A DNA stretch of 64,000 bases from positions 310,001-374,000 of the forward strand of contig NZ_BMOQ01000001.1 in NCBI RefSeq assembly GCF_014647155.1. Direction: 5' to 3'. Within the stretch, counting starts at the first letter, position 1. Every line of letters begins with the position of its first letter. Positions 27,661-38,127 of this stretch are shown one piece after another. A program made the translations under genes and the position numbers. Source of the DNA: Halarchaeum nitratireducens. Its GTDB lineage: Archaea > Halobacteriota > Halobacteria > Halobacteriales > Halobacteriaceae. The notes beneath the pieces were generated by a model that was given only the letters and a program-made list of their open reading frames with translations, did not search any database and was not told the DNA's origin.

Positions 27661-27828
27661 GTGCTCACGCAGGAGGAAGTGCCCGGCGGTGCGCTCGTCT
27701 TCCCCGCCATCACCGCCGTCGACCACGTCCGCTTCCTCTGCCTCGCCGTGGTCGGGGCTGCCATCGGCGGCTCGGTCTCCGTCGCGCTCCTCAAGTACGG
27801 CTACGCCCTCCGCGGCCCCCGCGAGTGA
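27661..27828 (+). CDS. Small single-helix membrane protein (candidate)
   Basis: The 55-residue frame starts at GTG and reads a short N-terminus (LTQEEVPGG), one membrane helix (FLCLAVVGAAIGGSVSVALL) and a basic end KYGYALRGPRE. It is too short to have been found by ordinary ORF length limits but has haloarchaeal composition and a charged C-terminus. It is in the same frame as the preceding antiporter, and the 114 nt between the antiporter stop and this GTG contain no stop. GATACC at about 27628-27633 could be its promoter. No family is recognised. Confidence 0.5.
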   Translation: MLTQEEVPGGALVFPAITAVDHVRFLCLAVVGAAIGGSVSVALLKYGYALRGPRE

Positions 27829-27882
27829 CCGGCCGCATCGCGTACTCGCCACCTTCTTAGGCGCTCGCGTCTATCCCCGTGC

Positions 27883-28209
27883 ATGAACGTCGTTATCGTC
27901 GGTCCCGACCGCGGCCTCGGCGACGCCCTCGCCGCGCGCGGTGCAAGCGTCACCCGCCTCGAAGGCGTCGCGTCGGGCGAACGCCTCCGCGAGGTCGGCA
28001 TCGAGGACGCCGACCTGCTCGTCGTCACGGACGTCGGCGAAGCCACCGCGATCCCCGTCGCCCTCGAAACGAACCCCGACCTCCGCACCGTGGCGTACAC
28101 GGACGACTCCGTCCCCGAGTTCGTCCGCGGGCAACTCGACTTCGCCGTCGATCCGGCCGTCCTCCCCGTCGAGGCCATCGCGGAGGAACTCACGCCGACG
28201 CTCGGCTGA
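27883..28209 (+). CDS. TrkA-N-like nucleotide-binding protein (single domain)
   Basis: The 108-residue protein has a Rossmann-like start MNVVIVGPDRGLGDALAARG and a core DADLLVVTDVGEATAIPVAL, as in TrkA-N domains. Haloarchaeal relatives are sometimes misnamed CTP synthetase (probably the DUF7126 family). It may bind NAD or a nucleotide and regulate a partner; the antiporter upstream is a candidate. TTCTTA at about 27854-27859 lies 24-29 nt before the ATG. The next gene follows after one base. Confidence 0.75.
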   Translation: MNVVIVGPDRGLGDALAARGASVTRLEGVASGERLREVGIEDADLLVVTDVGEATAIPVALETNPDLRTVAYTDDSVPEFVRGQLDFAVDPAVLPVEAIAEELTPTLG

Positions 28210-28210
28210 G

Positions 28211-28519
28211 ATGGTCTCGCTCCCGTCGCTCCCGCGGCCGTCGGCGCTTCCGTCGCGCCCCACGCTCCCGCGAGTGCCGCGGCCGTCCCGTTCCGACCTC
28301 GCGGCTGCGCTCCGCTCGCTCCCCCGACTGTCGCTCTCGTCTCTCACGCGTGCCGCGTCACGACCCGGTACGCGCCTGCGCCCGTCCGCCGAGACCGTCG
28401 ACGCGACGCTCGCGCTCGCCGCGCTCGGTGCCGGCGTCGGCGTCGTCGCCACGGCCGTCTACACGGCCGCGCGGGCCGTGTTGCCGCTCGCCCTGCTCCG
28501 CGGTCTCCTCACCCCGTGA
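28211..28519 (+). CDS. Small membrane protein of unknown function
   Basis: The 102-residue protein begins one base after the TrkA-N-like gene and is likely co-transcribed. The N-terminal 60 residues are Ser/Pro/Arg-rich; then one or two helices follow (VDATLALAALGAGVGVVATAVYTAA). I recognise no family. Codon use in the first half is unusual (many Pro/Ser/Arg), so the true start could be further downstream. The end overlaps the convergent gene by 11 bp. Confidence 0.55.
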   Translation: MVSLPSLPRPSALPSRPTLPRVPRPSRSDLAAALRSLPRLSLSSLTRAASRPGTRLRPSAETVDATLALAALGAGVGVVATAVYTAARAVLPLALLRGLLTP

Positions 28520-28802
28520 ACGACGGGAGCGGGACCGCGATCGGCCGCTCGGCGTCCGTCGGCGTGCCGTTCACGTCCGCCGCGTACGGGCTGACGTGCT
28601 CCCAGCAGACGAACGTCGAGACGCGCCCCGCCTCGTAGAGGTAGAAGTCGGCACCGGCGGGACAGACCACGCACCGCGGCGCGTCGTCCAGCGCGGCGAG
28701 CGCCGCGTCGCGGACGGCGCGCGCGGCCGGGCCGGGCCCGTCCGCCCCTCCACCCGTCGCGTTCTCCGCCCCGTCTGTCCCGCCCGCGCCGTCCGAGGAC
28801 AT
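28509..28802 (-). CDS. Conserved haloarchaeal protein with conserved cysteines
   Basis: The 97-residue protein has an acidic/Gly-rich N-terminus and a conserved C-terminal half with CVVCPAGADFYLYEAG and FVCWEHVSPYA. Three Cys and one His could hold a metal. Function is unknown. The ATG at 28802 is preferred over 28811 because minus-strand AGTTTATC at 28827-28834 is about -27. It lies just downstream of the cyclo-ligase gene on the same strand. Confidence 0.65.
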   Translation of the reverse strand: MSSDGAGGTDGAENATGGGADGPGPAARAVRDAALAALDDAPRCVVCPAGADFYLYEAGRVSTFVCWEHVSPYAADVNGTPTDAERPIAVPLPSFTG

Positions 28803-28832
28803 ACCGCACACTTCGGCGGCCTGACTGATAAA

Positions 28833-29561
28833 CTATCGGTCGCTCTCGGCCGCCAGCTCCGCGAGAATCGGGATCTCGGCGCGGTCCTCGTCGCTCACGG
28901 CGTCCCAGTCGACCCCCACCGGGCGGGCGTACGGCGTGTCGGTGTCGACCGTGCGCTCGGGCGTGACGACGAGGTCCATCGGGACGTCGTGGTCGGCTAC
29001 CGGCCACGTCGCCGCCTCGACCACTTGGCGCTCGTGGACCGTCGTGGCGACCGTCGTTTCGTCGTCGACGAGACCCAGATCGACGAGCACCCCGAACTCG
29101 ACGTCGCTGAACCCTTCGCCCTTCCCGACGCGCGCCCCGTCCTCGCTCACTGCCACGCTCCCCGAGAGCACGAGATCGACGTGCCCCAGTGCGGCGGGGC
29201 GGACGGCCTCCGCGTACTCCTCGACGTTCGAGAGCGCGGGCGCCCGATCGTACTCCGCGGGATCGATGCGCTCGGGGTCGAGTTCGAGGAAGCACTCTGG
29301 ATCGCGCAGGCGCGGCACCGCCATGTAGAGCGTCTTTCCGTCGCGGAGCGCGCGCCGCCGCGCCGGGAGCTGGGGCGCGTCCGGGTTCGCCTTCACGACG
29401 GCCGCGTCGCGCCAGGCGTCGGTCGCGGCGAGTCGCTCGGCGGCCTCGTCCGCTCCGTCGAAGTTCGGGATGCGGCCGTGCGGCGGGAAGGGGAAGCGAG
29501 CGATCCCCGCCGACTCCAGCGCGTCCCAGACGCGCTCGCGGACGTCGCTCTTCGCGTTCAC
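28833..29561 (-). CDS. 5-formyltetrahydrofolate cyclo-ligase family protein
   Basis: The 242-residue protein has features of the family: an N-terminal helix, a phosphate-binding KANPDAPQLPARRRAL region (about residues 58-73), the conserved GKGEGFSDVEFG near residue 170 and DLVVTPERTV near the end. The enzyme turns 5-formyl-THF into 5,10-methenyl-THF using ATP; archaeal members could act on other folates or pterins. Its start overlaps the MoaB stop by 4 bp (ATGA), so the two form one operon. The stop is 31 nt from the next gene start. Confidence 0.85.
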   Translation of the reverse strand: MNAKSDVRERVWDALESAGIARFPFPPHGRIPNFDGADEAAERLAATDAWRDAAVVKANPDAPQLPARRRALRDGKTLYMAVPRLRDPECFLELDPERIDPAEYDRAPALSNVEEYAEAVRPAALGHVDLVLSGSVAVSEDGARVGKGEGFSDVEFGVLVDLGLVDDETTVATTVHERQVVEAATWPVADHDVPMDLVVTPERTVDTDTPYARPVGVDWDAVSDEDRAEIPILAELAAESDR

Positions 29562-30253
29562 GTTCCCGAGGTCTCCTCGACGTCGCTCGCGTCCGACGCA
29601 CCGTCCCCGGTACGCCGCGCCAGTCCGACGAGGTGTGAGAGCTCGGGCAGGATCACCGCCGCGGTACCGAGGCGGACCGCGCTCTCGCTCCCCGGGAGGC
29701 AGAAGATCGGCACGCCGCTCGCGACGCCCGCCTCCGCGCGCGTCCCGACGACGCGCGTCCCGATTTCCTCGTAGGAGAGCCGGCGGAAGAGCTCGCCGAA
29801 CCCCGGGAGGCGCTTGTCGCAGAGCGGCCGCACCGCCTCGACGGTGACGTCGTCCGGCGTCACGCCCGTCCCGCCGGTCGTCACGATCGCGTCGACGTCG
29901 CCGTCGCGGGCGAGGCGATCCACCGTCCCCTGCACGTCGTCGAAGTCGTCGTCGACGACGTCGCGCGCCGCCACCTCGTGGCCCGCATCCTCGACGAGCG
30001 CCGCGATCGCGTCGCCACTCGGGTCGTCGTCCGCATCCCGCGACGACGACACCGTCACGACGCCCACCGCCGCCGTCTCGACGTCGTGGGCGTGGTGGTC
30101 GTCATGCTCGTGGGCGTGTGCGTCGTGTCCGTGGTCGTCGTGATCCCCGCGTGCGTCGTGCTCGTCGCCACGGTCGCCGTGCTCGTCTCCGTCGTCCGCG
30201 TCCGTCGCTCCGTCGTCCGCGCGCCGCGTGTCCCGCGACTGGAAGTCGACCAT
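29558..30253 (-). CDS. moaB: Molybdenum cofactor protein MoaB/MogA-like with His-rich N-terminal extension
   Basis: The 231-residue protein consists of an N-terminal extension (residues about 1-57) with very many His and Asp residues, such as DHDDHGHDAHAHEHDDHHAH, then a complete MoaB/MogA fold. The fold shows TVSSSRD, TTGGTGVTPDD near residue 120, and PGSESAVRLG near 200. Family members adenylylate molybdopterin before metal insertion. The His-rich extension is absent from most MoaB proteins and could bind a metal. The ATG at 30253 has AT-rich CTTTG (minus strand, 30278-30282) at -27. Confidence 0.85.
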   Translation of the reverse strand: MVDFQSRDTRRADDGATDADDGDEHGDRGDEHDARGDHDDHGHDAHAHEHDDHHAHDVETAAVGVVTVSSSRDADDDPSGDAIAALVEDAGHEVAARDVVDDDFDDVQGTVDRLARDGDVDAIVTTGGTGVTPDDVTVEAVRPLCDKRLPGFGELFRRLSYEEIGTRVVGTRAEAGVASGVPIFCLPGSESAVRLGTAAVILPELSHLVGLARRTGDGASDASDVEETSGT

Positions 30254-30337
30254 GTCCCTCGTCGCCCCGCCAGCGACAAAGCCGTTGTCCGTCGCGGACC
30301 GGCAGGGATTTGGGCTCGCACTCGAATACTGCAGCGT

Positions 30338-30601
30338 ATGGCACGCGAGCGCGACGACGAGAGCGGGACGTACCTCCACGACCCCGTCACCGTCGCCGAC
30401 GACGAGGAGGGACTCGACGACCGCCAGTCGTGGATCCTCGTCGCCACGCTCGCCTTCGCCGGCCTCGTCGCCCCCGCCGCCGTCTACCTCTGGCCGCCGT
30501 CCTTCCTCGGCTTCCGGAACGCGTACATGGCCGTGGCGATGGTGCCCGCGTTGATCCTCGCCGTCGTCGCGCTCTGGTCCGTGCAGGCGACGCGCTCGTA
30601 A
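30338..30601 (+). CDS. Small two-helix membrane protein
   Basis: The 87-residue protein starts MARERDDESGTYLHDPVTV and has two helices (WILVATLAFAGLVAPAAVYLW and YMAVAMVPALILAVVALWS). It is typical of conserved haloarchaeal small membrane proteins of unknown role. ATTT at 30308-30311 lies 27-30 nt upstream of the ATG. It is divergent from the moaB gene. The 152-bp gap after it (30602-30753) contains an inverted-repeat segment CGAGCC...GGCTCG and no gene. Confidence 0.7.
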   Translation: MARERDDESGTYLHDPVTVADDEEGLDDRQSWILVATLAFAGLVAPAAVYLWPPSFLGFRNAYMAVAMVPALILAVVALWSVQATRS

Positions 30602-30753
30602 CCACCGAGTCTCCCGATCTCGTTCCTCGACGCCGCGCTACGCACGCACGACTCGGCGCGTCCCGTCCGCGAAGCGAAGCCCACGGCTCCGCGTTGCTAC
30701 GAGCCACGCCTCTCGGCTCGCTTCGCTACCGACCCGAGGACGGGAAGGCCGCG

Positions 30754-31377
30754 TTACTCCCGCGGACCCCCGGCGACCGGGTCCGCCTCGCCGGTGTGGT
30801 CACGGCGGAGCGCGATGTCGAACCACGGACAAAAGCGCAGTTGTCGGTAGTGACGCGGGTTCGCCCAGAGGTCCTCGTAGTCCGCCCAGAGGACCCCGCC
30901 GACCTCCTCCTCGTCGGGGTCGAGCGTCGTGTCGTGGAGCGTCGCCTGCAGGACCGCGCAGACCTCCCACTCGACGCCCTCGTCGTGGTAGTGGCGCTTG
31001 TACTCGAAGCGGTCGGTCACTTCGAGATCGTCGTACTGGTCGGGCGTCACGCCGAGCTCGTCCTCGAGGCGCTCCTTCGTCGCCTCGACCTGCGATTGGC
31101 CCTCCACGGGGTGGGAGGCGACGGTGCCGTCCCAGTGGGTGTCCCAGAGGCGCTTGCGCGCGGCGCGCTGGGCGAGGAGGACGCGCCCGTCCTCGTCGAA
31201 GAGGAGGCAGGTGAACGCCCGGTGGCGCACGCCGTCGCCCATGTGCGCGTCGAGGCGGTTGACGAGCCCCTGTGGCTCGTCGGCGTTGTTCACGGCGACG
31301 ACGTCCTGTCGTGCGTTCTCGACTTCCTCCGCGGTCCGGACGTACTCGCCCTCGCTCCCGGCGTCTGCGTCGCTCAT
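30754..31377 (-). CDS. idi: Isopentenyl-diphosphate delta-isomerase, type I
   Basis: The 207-residue Nudix-fold enzyme has HRAFTCLLFDEDGRVLLAQR (about residues 52-71), the TCLLFDE metal region, the catalytic Cys region in WDGTVASHPVEGQ and the E-rich EVGGVLWADYEDL. It interconverts IPP and DMAPP, the starting step for archaeal ether lipids and carotenoids. Haloarchaea may also carry a type II enzyme elsewhere. The ATG at 31377 has ATTTGTA on the minus strand (31400-31406) near -27. Confidence 0.92.
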   Translation of the reverse strand: MSDADAGSEGEYVRTAEEVENARQDVVAVNNADEPQGLVNRLDAHMGDGVRHRAFTCLLFDEDGRVLLAQRAARKRLWDTHWDGTVASHPVEGQSQVEATKERLEDELGVTPDQYDDLEVTDRFEYKRHYHDEGVEWEVCAVLQATLHDTTLDPDEEEVGGVLWADYEDLWANPRHYRQLRFCPWFDIALRRDHTGEADPVAGGPRE

Positions 31378-31566
31378 GGGGAATGGGAGGACGAGGCGCT
31401 ACAAATGGTTTCGGACTTCCGTCCTCTCGGTGGGGACGAAGGCGACGCGGGCGCGCTCGGGGATGTGGACGCGCCCGTCGCCGCTCGCACGGTAGTGAAC
31501 GGCGGGCGTCGACGTCGCCACTGGGTGCTAGAAACCTTCATCCGACTGATCGGTGTCGGTGCGCGT

Positions 31567-32382
31567 ATGCCCGCTCGCCGGACCGTCTTCGCCGTCGTCC
31601 TCGTCGTGTTCGCGCTCGCCGTCGGCGGCGCGGCCGTCCTCTTCTGGAACTTCACGCAACCCGTCGAGGAGTCGTACACGCACGAGTACGAGTACCGCGC
31701 GAGCGTCACGCCGAACGCGACGCTCACGAACGCGACCCTCTACCTCCCCGTGCCCGCCGAGGCGAACGGGACGCGGGTCGGCGCGGCGGTCGTCGACCCC
31801 CGGAGCGTCCCGAACGCCAGCGTCACGCGCGACGCGACCCTCTCTTACGCGCTCGTTGACACCCCAGCGGGCCCGATGCTCGCCGTCGACGCCGCCCGCA
31901 TCCCCGCGAAGACGCGCACCGCTCCCGACCCGACGCCGCTCCCGACGAGCGACGGTCCGGCGAGCGACGGCCCGACGACGACCGCCGACCCCGCGCCCGC
32001 CCCCGGAAACCACAGCGTCACCGACCCCTACACGGTGACCGTGACGCTCCGCACGAACCACCCCATCGACACGCGCTCGCCCGTCGGCGACGAACCGGTG
32101 CTCGTCCCGCGGCGGAACGCCGTCGAGGTGTCCTGTGACGACCCCGGCGCGGGCGACGCCACCTGTCGGAACGTCGAGAGCGCCGTCTACGCCGACTACG
32201 ACGCGCCGGCGAACGCCAGCGTCGAGGTGTTCGTCTCGCTCACCGGCTCGAACTGGTGGTTCGCCGGCGGCTGGACGGGCAACGAGTACCACCAGTACGG
32301 GAGCGTCGATCTGACCGGCTCGCAGGACGGGTGGGCGTCGATGAACGTCACCGAACGCGTCGGCTTCGGGACGTACCGCTAG
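31567..32382 (+). CDS. Exported haloarchaeal protein with N-terminal membrane anchor
   Basis: The 271-residue protein has one N-terminal helix (TVFAVVLVVFALAVGGAAVLF), then an extracellular beta-rich domain with many NAT/NAS sequons (candidate N-glycosylation sites such as NATLTNATLYLP). A Pro/Thr/Asp linker covers about residues 118-145, and the C-terminal half contains SNWWFAGGWTGNEYHQYG. Two Cys (SCDDPGAGDATC) may form a disulfide. Function unknown. TAGAAACC at 31529-31536 lies near -31 to -37, so the promoter is not clear. It ends convergently with the ABC permease gene (4-bp overlap). Confidence 0.7.
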   Translation: MPARRTVFAVVLVVFALAVGGAAVLFWNFTQPVEESYTHEYEYRASVTPNATLTNATLYLPVPAEANGTRVGAAVVDPRSVPNASVTRDATLSYALVDTPAGPMLAVDAARIPAKTRTAPDPTPLPTSDGPASDGPTTTADPAPAPGNHSVTDPYTVTVTLRTNHPIDTRSPVGDEPVLVPRRNAVEVSCDDPGAGDATCRNVESAVYADYDAPANASVEVFVSLTGSNWWFAGGWTGNEYHQYGSVDLTGSQDGWASMNVTERVGFGTYR

Positions 32383-33344
32383 CGCCCGGCGTCGCTGCTG
32401 CCGACGCCCGGGATCGCGACTTCGGCCTCCACCTTCGACATCCCGTAGGATGCGGTGACGACGAGCACGAGGTAGAAACCGGCCGCGAGGACGTAGGCGT
32501 TCGTGTACGCGAACGTCTCCGAGCCGATCGAGTCCGCCTGTGTGAATATCTCCGGGACGGTGATGAACATCGCGAGCGAGCTGTACTTGATGAGATAGAC
32601 GAGCTCGTTCGTCCACGACGGGATCGCGTACCGAAGCGCCTGCGGGAGGACGACGTAACGGATACCGCCGAGTTTGTCGAGGCCGACGGCGCGCGCCGCC
32701 GTCAGCTGGCCGGGGTCGACGCTCTCCACCGAGCCCCGGATGTACTCCGCCTGATAGGCCGAGGAGTTGATGACGAAGCCGATGATGGCGATCCAGACCG
32801 CCTGCGCGGGGACGATGCCCTGCCCGACGCCCGGCACCTCTCGGATGAACTTCGAGAGGAACGGCGCGCCGTAGTAGAGCAAGAAGAGCTGCGCGACGAG
32901 CGGTGTGCCGCGAATGAGCTCGATGTAGACGAACGCGACATACTTGGTGACGCGGCCGTAGACGCGCGCCGCCGCGAGCGGCACCGCGACGACGAGCCCG
33001 ACGAGGGTGCTGATGACCGTCAGGACGACGGTGAGCCACGCCGCGACGGCGAGCTGTGGGCCGTACTGGCTCGCGAATCCCACCATCCCGACCGCCCAGC
33101 CGACGAGGTCGAAGCCGGTCGCGACGAGCGGGACGCCGTCCCCGACGGCGCCGAGCGTCGCGCCGAGCGACTCGGTCGCCGTGGCGAACGACTGTGGGAC
33201 GAGCGGCTCCGTCGGTCCGACGACGACGCCGCCGAGCCACGAGTTCAGCCACCGGAAGCAGAGCCAGAGCCAGATCGCGCCGCCGATGGCGTACGTGAGG
33301 CCGCGCTCTAAGTCGGCGTGGCGGCGTTCGCGCTCCGCGGACAT
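32379..33344 (-). CDS. Amino-acid ABC transporter permease (second)
   Basis: The 321-residue membrane protein has a His/Glu/Gln-family permease domain with five or six helices. It carries the ATPase-coupling EAA-like motif (RAVGLDKLGGIRYVVLPQALR) and TNELVYLIKYSSLA. An extra N-terminal region of about 90 residues with one more helix precedes it. It begins one base after the ATPase stop and completes an operon of binding protein, permease, ATPase and permease. Polar amino acids are the likely substrates. Confidence 0.9.
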   Translation of the reverse strand: MSAERERRHADLERGLTYAIGGAIWLWLCFRWLNSWLGGVVVGPTEPLVPQSFATATESLGATLGAVGDGVPLVATGFDLVGWAVGMVGFASQYGPQLAVAAWLTVVLTVISTLVGLVVAVPLAAARVYGRVTKYVAFVYIELIRGTPLVAQLFLLYYGAPFLSKFIREVPGVGQGIVPAQAVWIAIIGFVINSSAYQAEYIRGSVESVDPGQLTAARAVGLDKLGGIRYVVLPQALRYAIPSWTNELVYLIKYSSLAMFITVPEIFTQADSIGSETFAYTNAYVLAAGFYLVLVVTASYGMSKVEAEVAIPGVGSSDAGR

Positions 33345-34106
33345 CTACGACTCCGACCCGCCGCCGTGCAGTTCGGTGAGCCGGCGGAGGAACTGCTCGG
33401 TGCGTTCGTGTCGCGGGTCCGTGAACAGCCGCTCGGGGTCGCCGTGCTCGACGAGACGGCCGTCTTCGAGGAACATGATGTCCGTCGCGACCTGCCGGGC
33501 GAACCCCATCTCGTGGGTGACGCAGAGCATCGTCATCCCCTCGTCGGCGAGCTCGCGCATCACGCCGAGGACCTCGCCGATGAGCTCGGGGTCGAGCGCG
33601 GACGTCGGCTCGTCGAAGAGCATGAGCTTCGGGTCCATCGCGAGCGCGCGAGCGATGCCGACGCGCTGTTTCTGCCCGCCGGAGAGCTCCGCCGGGTAGG
33701 AGTCGGCTTGGTCCGCGAGACCGACGCGTTCGAGCTCGTCGAGCGCGCGATCGTTCGCCTCCGCCTTCGACTTCCCGAGGACGCGACGCGGGCCGAGCGC
33801 GACGTTCTCCCGCGCGCTGAGGTGCGCGAAGAGGTTGAAGTCCTGGAAGACCATCCCGACCTGCCGGCGCAACTCGTTGACGTCCATCGCCATGACGTCC
33901 TCGCCGTCGAGGCTGATCGTCCCCCCCTCGAACTCGGTGAGGCGGTTCACGCACCGGAGGAGCGTGGACTTCCCGGAGCCGCTCGGGCCGATGAGCACCT
34001 GCACGTCCTGTGCGTCCATCGTGAAGTCGATGCCGTCGAGGACGAGCTCGTCGCCGTAGCTCTTCTGGAGGTCCTCGACGGTGAGGAGGTGGTCGTTCCG
34101 GCTCAC
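33345..34106 (-). CDS. Amino-acid ABC transporter ATPase
   Basis: The 253-residue protein has Walker A GPSGSGKST (about residue 38), the signature LSGGQKQR, Walker B LMLFDEPTSALD and the switch His in CVTHEMGFA. It matches the GlnQ/HisP type. It starts at GTG (34106), which overlaps the permease TGA by 4 nt (GTGA), so translation is coupled. It energises the permeases on both sides. Confidence 0.93.
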   Translation of the reverse strand: MSRNDHLLTVEDLQKSYGDELVLDGIDFTMDAQDVQVLIGPSGSGKSTLLRCVNRLTEFEGGTISLDGEDVMAMDVNELRRQVGMVFQDFNLFAHLSARENVALGPRRVLGKSKAEANDRALDELERVGLADQADSYPAELSGGQKQRVGIARALAMDPKLMLFDEPTSALDPELIGEVLGVMRELADEGMTMLCVTHEMGFARQVATDIMFLEDGRLVEHGDPERLFTDPRHERTEQFLRRLTELHGGGSES

Positions 34107-34789
34107 TGTGAGGCACCCCCGTCCGGGACGCCGAAGGCGTCGTCCACGTAGTCGAGGACTCGGTTCCCGACCAGCGTCAACGCGAGGTAGACGGCGGCCG
34201 CCGTCACGAACAACTCGGGCGTCGCGGTCGTCTGCTGCGGGATGAGGTTGTACATCTGGTAGAAGATCTCCGTGTAGCTGATCGCGAACGCGATGCTGGT
34301 GTCCTTGAGGACGATCGTGTACTCGTTCTGGAAGCCGGGGACGAAGCGTCGGAGCCCCTGCGGGATCATCACATGCCGGATGGCGCCGAGCTTCGAGAGG
34401 CCGACGGCGCGCGCGGCCTCCATCTGGCCGCGGTCGATGGACTGGAGCGCCCCCCGGAACACCTGCGCTTGGTAGGCGGCGCTCCGGACGCCGAGCGCGG
34501 CCGTCGCGGCGACGAACGCCGGCGAGAGCCCGAGCCCGAAGTACGTGATGAACATGATGACGAGGATCGGCGTCCCGCGAACGGCGACGCCGGCCTTCCG
34601 GGCGAGCCACGCGCTCCGCCGCCCGCCGTACACTTCGAGCGCGCCGAGCGGGACGCCGACGAGGAATCCCGCGAGGAGCGCGGTCCCGGTGAGTCGGACG
34701 GCGGGCCAGACGCCCCGGAGGAGCGTGCCGAGGTTCTGCCAGACGTACGTCCAGTCGGCCGTGGCGAGCGACAGCGCGGCGGCGGTCAT
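34103..34789 (-). CDS. Amino-acid ABC transporter permease (first)
   Basis: The 228-residue membrane protein has about five helices and the coupling motif EAARAVGLSKLGAIRHVMIP, typical of polar amino-acid permeases. It starts 4 nt after the binding-protein stop. It pairs with the longer permease downstream; a heterodimer is likely. No N-terminal signal is needed. Confidence 0.9.
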   Translation of the reverse strand: MTAAALSLATADWTYVWQNLGTLLRGVWPAVRLTGTALLAGFLVGVPLGALEVYGGRRSAWLARKAGVAVRGTPILVIMFITYFGLGLSPAFVAATAALGVRSAAYQAQVFRGALQSIDRGQMEAARAVGLSKLGAIRHVMIPQGLRRFVPGFQNEYTIVLKDTSIAFAISYTEIFYQMYNLIPQQTTATPELFVTAAAVYLALTLVGNRVLDYVDDAFGVPDGGASQ

Positions 34790-34793
34790 GGGG

Positions 34794-35645
34794 TTACTCG
34801 CTCGTCGTCGTGGTGCCGCCGGAGGCGAACCACTTCTCGGTCAGGTCGGCGTACGTGCCGTCGTCTCGGACGGCCTGCAGGCCGCTGTTGAGCGCGGATT
34901 CGAGGTCCCCGTCGTTCTGGCGGACGCCGAAGCCGTACTGCTCACCGGTGTCGACGGTCGCGGAGACGACGACGTCGCGGTTGTCGACGAACGTCTCGGC
35001 GACGGGCGTGTCGATGACGACGACGTCGATGTTGCCGTTCTCGAGGTCGGAGACTGCGAGCGGGTACTTCGGGTAGGCGTTGTAGTTCGACTGCTTCAGC
35101 GTTCCCTCGTCGATGAGGTCCTGAATGAGGCTCTCGCCGGTCGTCCCGGACTGTGCGCCGACCGTGTGACCGGCGAGGTCTTCGAGCGACTGCGGCTGGA
35201 AGCTCGACCCCTCGCGGACGAGGAGCGCTTGGTTCGCGTCCCAGTAGGGGTTCGTGAACCCGATGGACTCCTTGCGCTTCTCCGTGATCGTCATCCCGGC
35301 GGCGATGGTGTCGATCTTGTCCGTGGTCAGCGCCTGGATGAGCGAGCCGAACTCGTACTGCTCCCAGCGCTGGAGGGTGTATCCGTCCGCCCGCTCGACG
35401 ACGGCCTCGAGGAGGTCGACGTCGAAGCCGACGAGCTCGCCGTCCTGCATCATCTCGAACGGCTGGAAGCCGGGGGCGGTGCCGGCGACGATCTGCGTCT
35501 GCTGCGTGCCGGACGTCGTGCTCCCGGTCGTCGTACTCTCGGTCGTCGTGCCTCCGCTGTCGCTCCCGCCGGTCGACGTACAGCCGGCGAGGGTGAGCGC
35601 CGCGCCGCTCGCGCCGAGCGCTTCGAGGTAACTCCGTCTGTCCAT
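34794..35645 (-). CDS. Amino-acid ABC transporter substrate-binding lipoprotein
   Basis: The 283-residue protein starts MDRRSYLEALGASG with a twin-arginine and a lipobox LTLAGC, then a Ser/Thr/Gly linker (about residues 22-50). A type II periplasmic-binding-protein domain follows, with GFQPFEMMQDGELVGFDVDL, AGMTITEKRKESIGF and VGAQSGTTGE. These match glutamine/polar amino-acid receptors. The ATG at 35645 was chosen over GTG at 35651. It is the first gene of the operon and probably sets uptake of amino acids outside the cell. Confidence 0.92.
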   Translation of the reverse strand: MDRRSYLEALGASGAALTLAGCTSTGGSDSGGTTTESTTTGSTTSGTQQTQIVAGTAPGFQPFEMMQDGELVGFDVDLLEAVVERADGYTLQRWEQYEFGSLIQALTTDKIDTIAAGMTITEKRKESIGFTNPYWDANQALLVREGSSFQPQSLEDLAGHTVGAQSGTTGESLIQDLIDEGTLKQSNYNAYPKYPLAVSDLENGNIDVVVIDTPVAETFVDNRDVVVSATVDTGEQYGFGVRQNDGDLESALNSGLQAVRDDGTYADLTEKWFASGGTTTTSE

Positions 35646-35802
35646 GTCCACGCGATCGGTCGGGGTCTACATAAATTGCGGCAACTCCGGCGGCGAGTCG
35701 TTCGACGCCCGACACGCACCAGCGGCGGGTATTCGACGAACGACGAATGCCTGTATCGACGCAGTCCATAGGTTTTTGGCCCGCCGCGTCGGCGTAGTGG
35801 AC

Positions 35803-38064
<2,262 letters not shown>

Positions 38065-38127
38065 CGGTCGCGGTTCGTTCTCATTGATCGGCGCGCGTTC
38101 GGCGGACCCCGGTTCGCCCGGGCCCGC

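Noticed and set aside
34545-35771. Long open frame antisense to the binding-protein gene
   Set aside because: The lipoprotein on the other strand has signal and domain evidence; this frame has none.
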